DNA of 37,539 bases from Coriobacteriaceae bacterium (lineage in GTDB: Bacteria > Actinomycetota > Coriobacteriia > Coriobacteriales > Coriobacteriaceae). Shown here piece after piece: positions 35,133-37,539 of this stretch (positions are counted from its first letter, which is position 1; each line of letters starts with the position of its first letter). The stretch is from NCBI GenBank assembly GCA_902363125.1, contig CABIZD010000018.1:1-37539 (forward strand), given 5' to 3'. The position numbers and the translations under genes are program-made. The notes under the pieces are model-generated. The model ran no database searches. It had not been told where the DNA came from and worked only from the letters and a program-made list of their open reading frames with translations.

Positions 35133-37267
35133 GCGGCACCCCCCTCACCGTCACCGGTGTAAGAGATGTGCTGCAACAGCGCCACGATGTCCTCGCCATC
35201 GACGGGCTCCACCGCAATCTGCTTTGCGCTCAGGCGCTCGCGGATAATGGGCAGATCGCACGCCTTTGCCTGGCGCATAAGCAGGTAGAGCACGTCGCCG
35301 TCGACCAAGCCCGCCGCGTCGCTCTCGCGGATTGCCGACCCGATTGCGCCCACCAGCTCGCCGACAGGCTCCATGCCCGGTACCACGCGCAGGAGCAAAA
35401 AACTCCCCATCTTGCTATCTGCCAGCGCCTGCTCCGCCGCGAGCTCTTGGCCAAAGGCCACCTGCTTGAGCACGCAAGTGCCGTCAACGCAGCGTTTATC
35501 CTGCGCCACCGCCTCATAATCAAAGGCACGGCCCAGCGCGCTTTCGACCAGCCCGCACAAGATGCGAAACAGGTTTTGATAATAGAGGGTCATTTGGTTT
35601 TCGGCCGCACGACGCACAAAGATCAACACGGCGGGTGCCCCGTCGCGCTCGATCGTGTATCCAAACATGGGAAGCCCCGGCGTCAGCTCGCGGTTCACCC
35701 ACAGGTTCGAACGACCCCCGTCACCCAAAAGAGGTGCAAGCTGCTCAAGCGTGAGTGAGCGTGCGGCATCTTCGGCAATCGCAGGACTTGCTGCCACCAG
35801 GCGTGCAAATGCCCCGCCCGAAACATGGTAGATCGCCACCGAATCGTTCTCGAGGATCTCGCCCAGAAGCTCGCAGCACTTGCGATAGATGTCGCGAGGG
35901 TTGAGTACGTCGAGCTCCTGCGTCACGGCAAAGATCTTGCCAAAGCTGTCGTGGCGACCCACGATCTGGCGCCTGTACGCGCGCTTGTCCTCGATCGCGT
36001 CGTGGTAGAGCTGCGTAAGGAACGTATTGCGGTTGCGCACGAGCTCGTTTTGATCGCGCTCCGCCCTAATGGCTTCGCTGTTGCGCAGCTGCACATAGCC
36101 GCACACGGCACCCACCACAAAGTACGCAATAAACGGTAGCCAGTTGGACGGCTCGTAGAACAGACCCTGGAAGGTATAGCCGTACTGAGTAAAGTAGCTG
36201 GCTGCCAAACCCACCGACGCCAGCAGCGCCGCAACCAGGCCAAAGTCCAAGCCATACAGCGTGCCGATCAGCACCACGTAGAGGAGGCGATAATCGAGCA
36301 CGTTGAGCTGGACCGATTGTGAGAACAGATGCTCCAGTACCTCGAACAGAACCCAGGCAACGCCCGTCTCTAGGCATTTAATAGGCAGCGTGCGCATCTG
36401 GATGCGGTCGATGGCGGCGCGCAAGGGGTTGACCTTCTTTGCGCGGCCAGCATCCCAACGCGCTTGAATGGTCGAGAGATCGCGCAGCAAGTCATAGCGC
36501 TGAAACCAGCCATAGCGCACGCGAGCGACGTCGCTGGCGGGCAGGGCGTAGCCGGCAGAATCGCCATAGGCAACGGCAAGGCCGGGGAACAGCGCCTTGA
36601 GGGCGTCGCCCACCTCACCCGCCGTGTGATGGAAGGTATCGGCTACGTCGAGCGTCTCAAAGTTACCATCCCAGCTATCGAAGATACGGCGTACCAGCAC
36701 CGCAAGCTCCTCGGCACACAGCAGGGGAAACGCCGCATCCTGCGCGCCCTGCAGAGCGACCGATCCGGTTGAGCACGCGTCGAACAACGGCACCAAAAAC
36801 GGGTCCTCCAGCGCGGCAGACGCGGTATACAGGAACGGCACGCGCAGAATCTTGGTCTGAACGCCCTCGCGAGCAGCGTAGTAGCGGCACAGGTCGTTGG
36901 CTGCGTGCGCGATAATGCCCTTGCCCGTTCGCCCCGCGGCATCGGCGGCGCCCTCGGCACCCGCGGGCCCCGCTACATACAGCAGTTGGACCCGGCGACC
37001 CATGCACGCGCGAAAGACCGAACGCAGCAGCTCGATATCGCCCACGGTATCGGTATGCGGGGTAAGGTAATTGGATAGGTAGACCACGCGGTCGAACTCG
37101 TAGGCCTGATCCAGGTGTTGCAGAAGCTCTTTCCACGAGGCATGGGGCGATGACTCGTCGCGGCGCGCTTCCGCGGCAGCGACGACCTGGACATGGTCCC
37201 CGGGGAACGCCTTGGCACAAAAGTCATCGTCAACATATGCGGTGTTGCCAACAACCAGCACCTCCAT
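35129..37267 (-). CDS. pelD: PelD with N-terminal SDR/epimerase-like domain (c-di-GMP receptor)
   Basis: First gene of the Pel run. Residues 1 to about 265 resemble an NDP-sugar epimerase/SDR fold (RVVYLSNYLTPHTDTVGDIELLRSVF, QLLYVAGP, LCRYYAAREGVQTKILRVPFLY, PLLCAEELAVLVRRI), but the glycine-rich cofactor loop and YxxxK are not evident. About four membrane helices follow (305-405), then a coiled segment, a GAF domain (about 435-575) and a degenerate GGDEF domain. The last has RESD (647-650) followed five residues on by DGD in place of GGDEF, the position of the c-di-GMP inhibitory site used by PelD. At 712 residues it is much longer than Pseudomonas PelD (about 455) because of the added domain. 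GGGGGGAG precedes the ATG. Confidence 0.88.
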   Translation of the reverse strand: MEVLVVGNTAYVDDDFCAKAFPGDHVQVVAAAEARRDESSPHASWKELLQHLDQAYEFDRVVYLSNYLTPHTDTVGDIELLRSVFRACMGRRVQLLYVAGPAGAEGAADAAGRTGKGIIAHAANDLCRYYAAREGVQTKILRVPFLYTASAALEDPFLVPLFDACSTGSVALQGAQDAAFPLLCAEELAVLVRRIFDSWDGNFETLDVADTFHHTAGEVGDALKALFPGLAVAYGDSAGYALPASDVARVRYGWFQRYDLLRDLSTIQARWDAGRAKKVNPLRAAIDRIQMRTLPIKCLETGVAWVLFEVLEHLFSQSVQLNVLDYRLLYVVLIGTLYGLDFGLVAALLASVGLAASYFTQYGYTFQGLFYEPSNWLPFIAYFVVGAVCGYVQLRNSEAIRAERDQNELVRNRNTFLTQLYHDAIEDKRAYRRQIVGRHDSFGKIFAVTQELDVLNPRDIYRKCCELLGEILENDSVAIYHVSGGAFARLVAASPAIAEDAARSLTLEQLAPLLGDGGRSNLWVNRELTPGLPMFGYTIERDGAPAVLIFVRRAAENQMTLYYQNLFRILCGLVESALGRAFDYEAVAQDKRCVDGTCVLKQVAFGQELAAEQALADSKMGSFLLLRVVPGMEPVGELVGAIGSAIRESDAAGLVDGDVLYLLMRQAKACDLPIIRERLSAKQIAVEPVDGEDIVALLQHISYTGDGEGGAA

Positions 37268-37539
37268 GGCGCACTCCCCCCCTAAAATCCACTTTAGACA
37301 TAGTCAAACATGCGTATTTTACGCTGTCAACGCGAGCTGAAACGTCTTTAAGGCTGTTTTAAGAACTTTTTTAGGGAATGTGGGGACATCGAGGGTGCTA
37401 AATGCGCACCCAATCGGGGGTACGGGGTAGTGCGCACAGATGTGGTGTAAGAGCCGGCGGGGAGCGGGGGCTTGCGCCCGCGACCCGGGGCAGATGGGAG
37501 GGACATCGCCTACAATCCGTCGTTGACTCAGATAACGGA
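37268..37539. promoter_or_regulatory. Leader/promoter region of the Pel operon
   Basis: This 272-bp stretch holds no gene I can support. The part next to pelD (37,285-37,375) is AT-rich for this genome. On the minus strand it has a perfect -35-like TTGACA (37332-37327) and a TTGACT (37309-37304), but no well-spaced -10. Further out are an inverted repeat GGGTGC / GCACCC (37393-37398, 37406-37411) and a palindrome GTGCGCAC (37430-37437). I saw no c-di-GMP riboswitch core. At the very right edge TTGACT (plus strand, 37523) could belong to a promoter for a gene outside the window. Confidence 0.4.

Noticed and set aside
37268..37539. c-di-GMP riboswitch upstream of pelD
   Set aside because: No GEMM-like core or tetraloop-receptor pattern seen on the minus strand.

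Overview
The window looks like chromosomal DNA from a high-GC Gram-positive gut bacterium of the class Coriobacteriia, most likely Collinsella or a close relative. That placement is inferred from GC-rich coding DNA, a Gram-positive style gene set, a sucrose PTS, the RpoD/NusA/IMPDH sequence types and a Pel locus without outer-membrane parts. No rRNA, tRNA or CRISPR array was found. Nearly every gene lies on the minus strand. The exceptions are a transposase tail at the left edge and one small HTH gene.

Region 1 (1-14.5 kb) is housekeeping. Read in the direction of transcription (right to left), leuS is followed by a terminator. A clear promoter then opens rimP-nusA-infB-rbfA-nrnA-truB-ribF-dnaG-rpoD, a tightly packed run from ribosome maturation and translation initiation to primase and the main sigma factor. 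A canonical intrinsic terminator lies between that promoter and rimP, suggesting attenuation in an operon that encodes the termination factor NusA. NusA itself carries an unusual C-terminal Cys/His cluster. A 119-bp near-perfect palindrome sits in the leuS leader.

Region 2 (14.7-26 kb) is mostly sugar uptake and its control. One unit has an RpiR/SIS regulator, an enolase-superfamily acid-sugar dehydratase (RspA/ManD type) and a PTS IIBC permease, with two inverted repeats in the regulatory gap. Next come guaB (IMP dehydrogenase), a ModE-like HTH protein and a degenerate Cys/Met-metabolism PLP-fold protein. Last is a complete sucrose unit: a LacI-family regulator, a sucrose PTS IIBC and a GH32 sucrose-6-phosphate hydrolase, with three LacI-type operators that fix the regulator's start codon.

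Region 3 (26.1-37.3 kb) is the most interesting: eight minus-strand genes, overlapping or nearly so, forming a Gram-positive type Pel exopolysaccharide operon. The order is PelD (c-di-GMP receptor, fused to an N-terminal SDR/epimerase-like domain), PelE (TM+TPR), PelA deacetylase (DUF2194-like), PelF (glycosyltransferase) and PelG (MATE-like membrane protein). It continues without a break into a CotH-type lipoprotein, a VTC-domain (polyphosphate polymerase-like) protein and a DUF4956 membrane protein. The coupling suggests that the CotH/VTC/DUF4956 trio works with the Pel machine. PelD keeps an RxxD motif placed like the c-di-GMP I-site, while its SDR domain has lost the usual cofactor and catalytic signatures. 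The DNA left of this operon (25,963-26,171) and right of it (37,268-37,539) is non-coding but contains inverted repeats.
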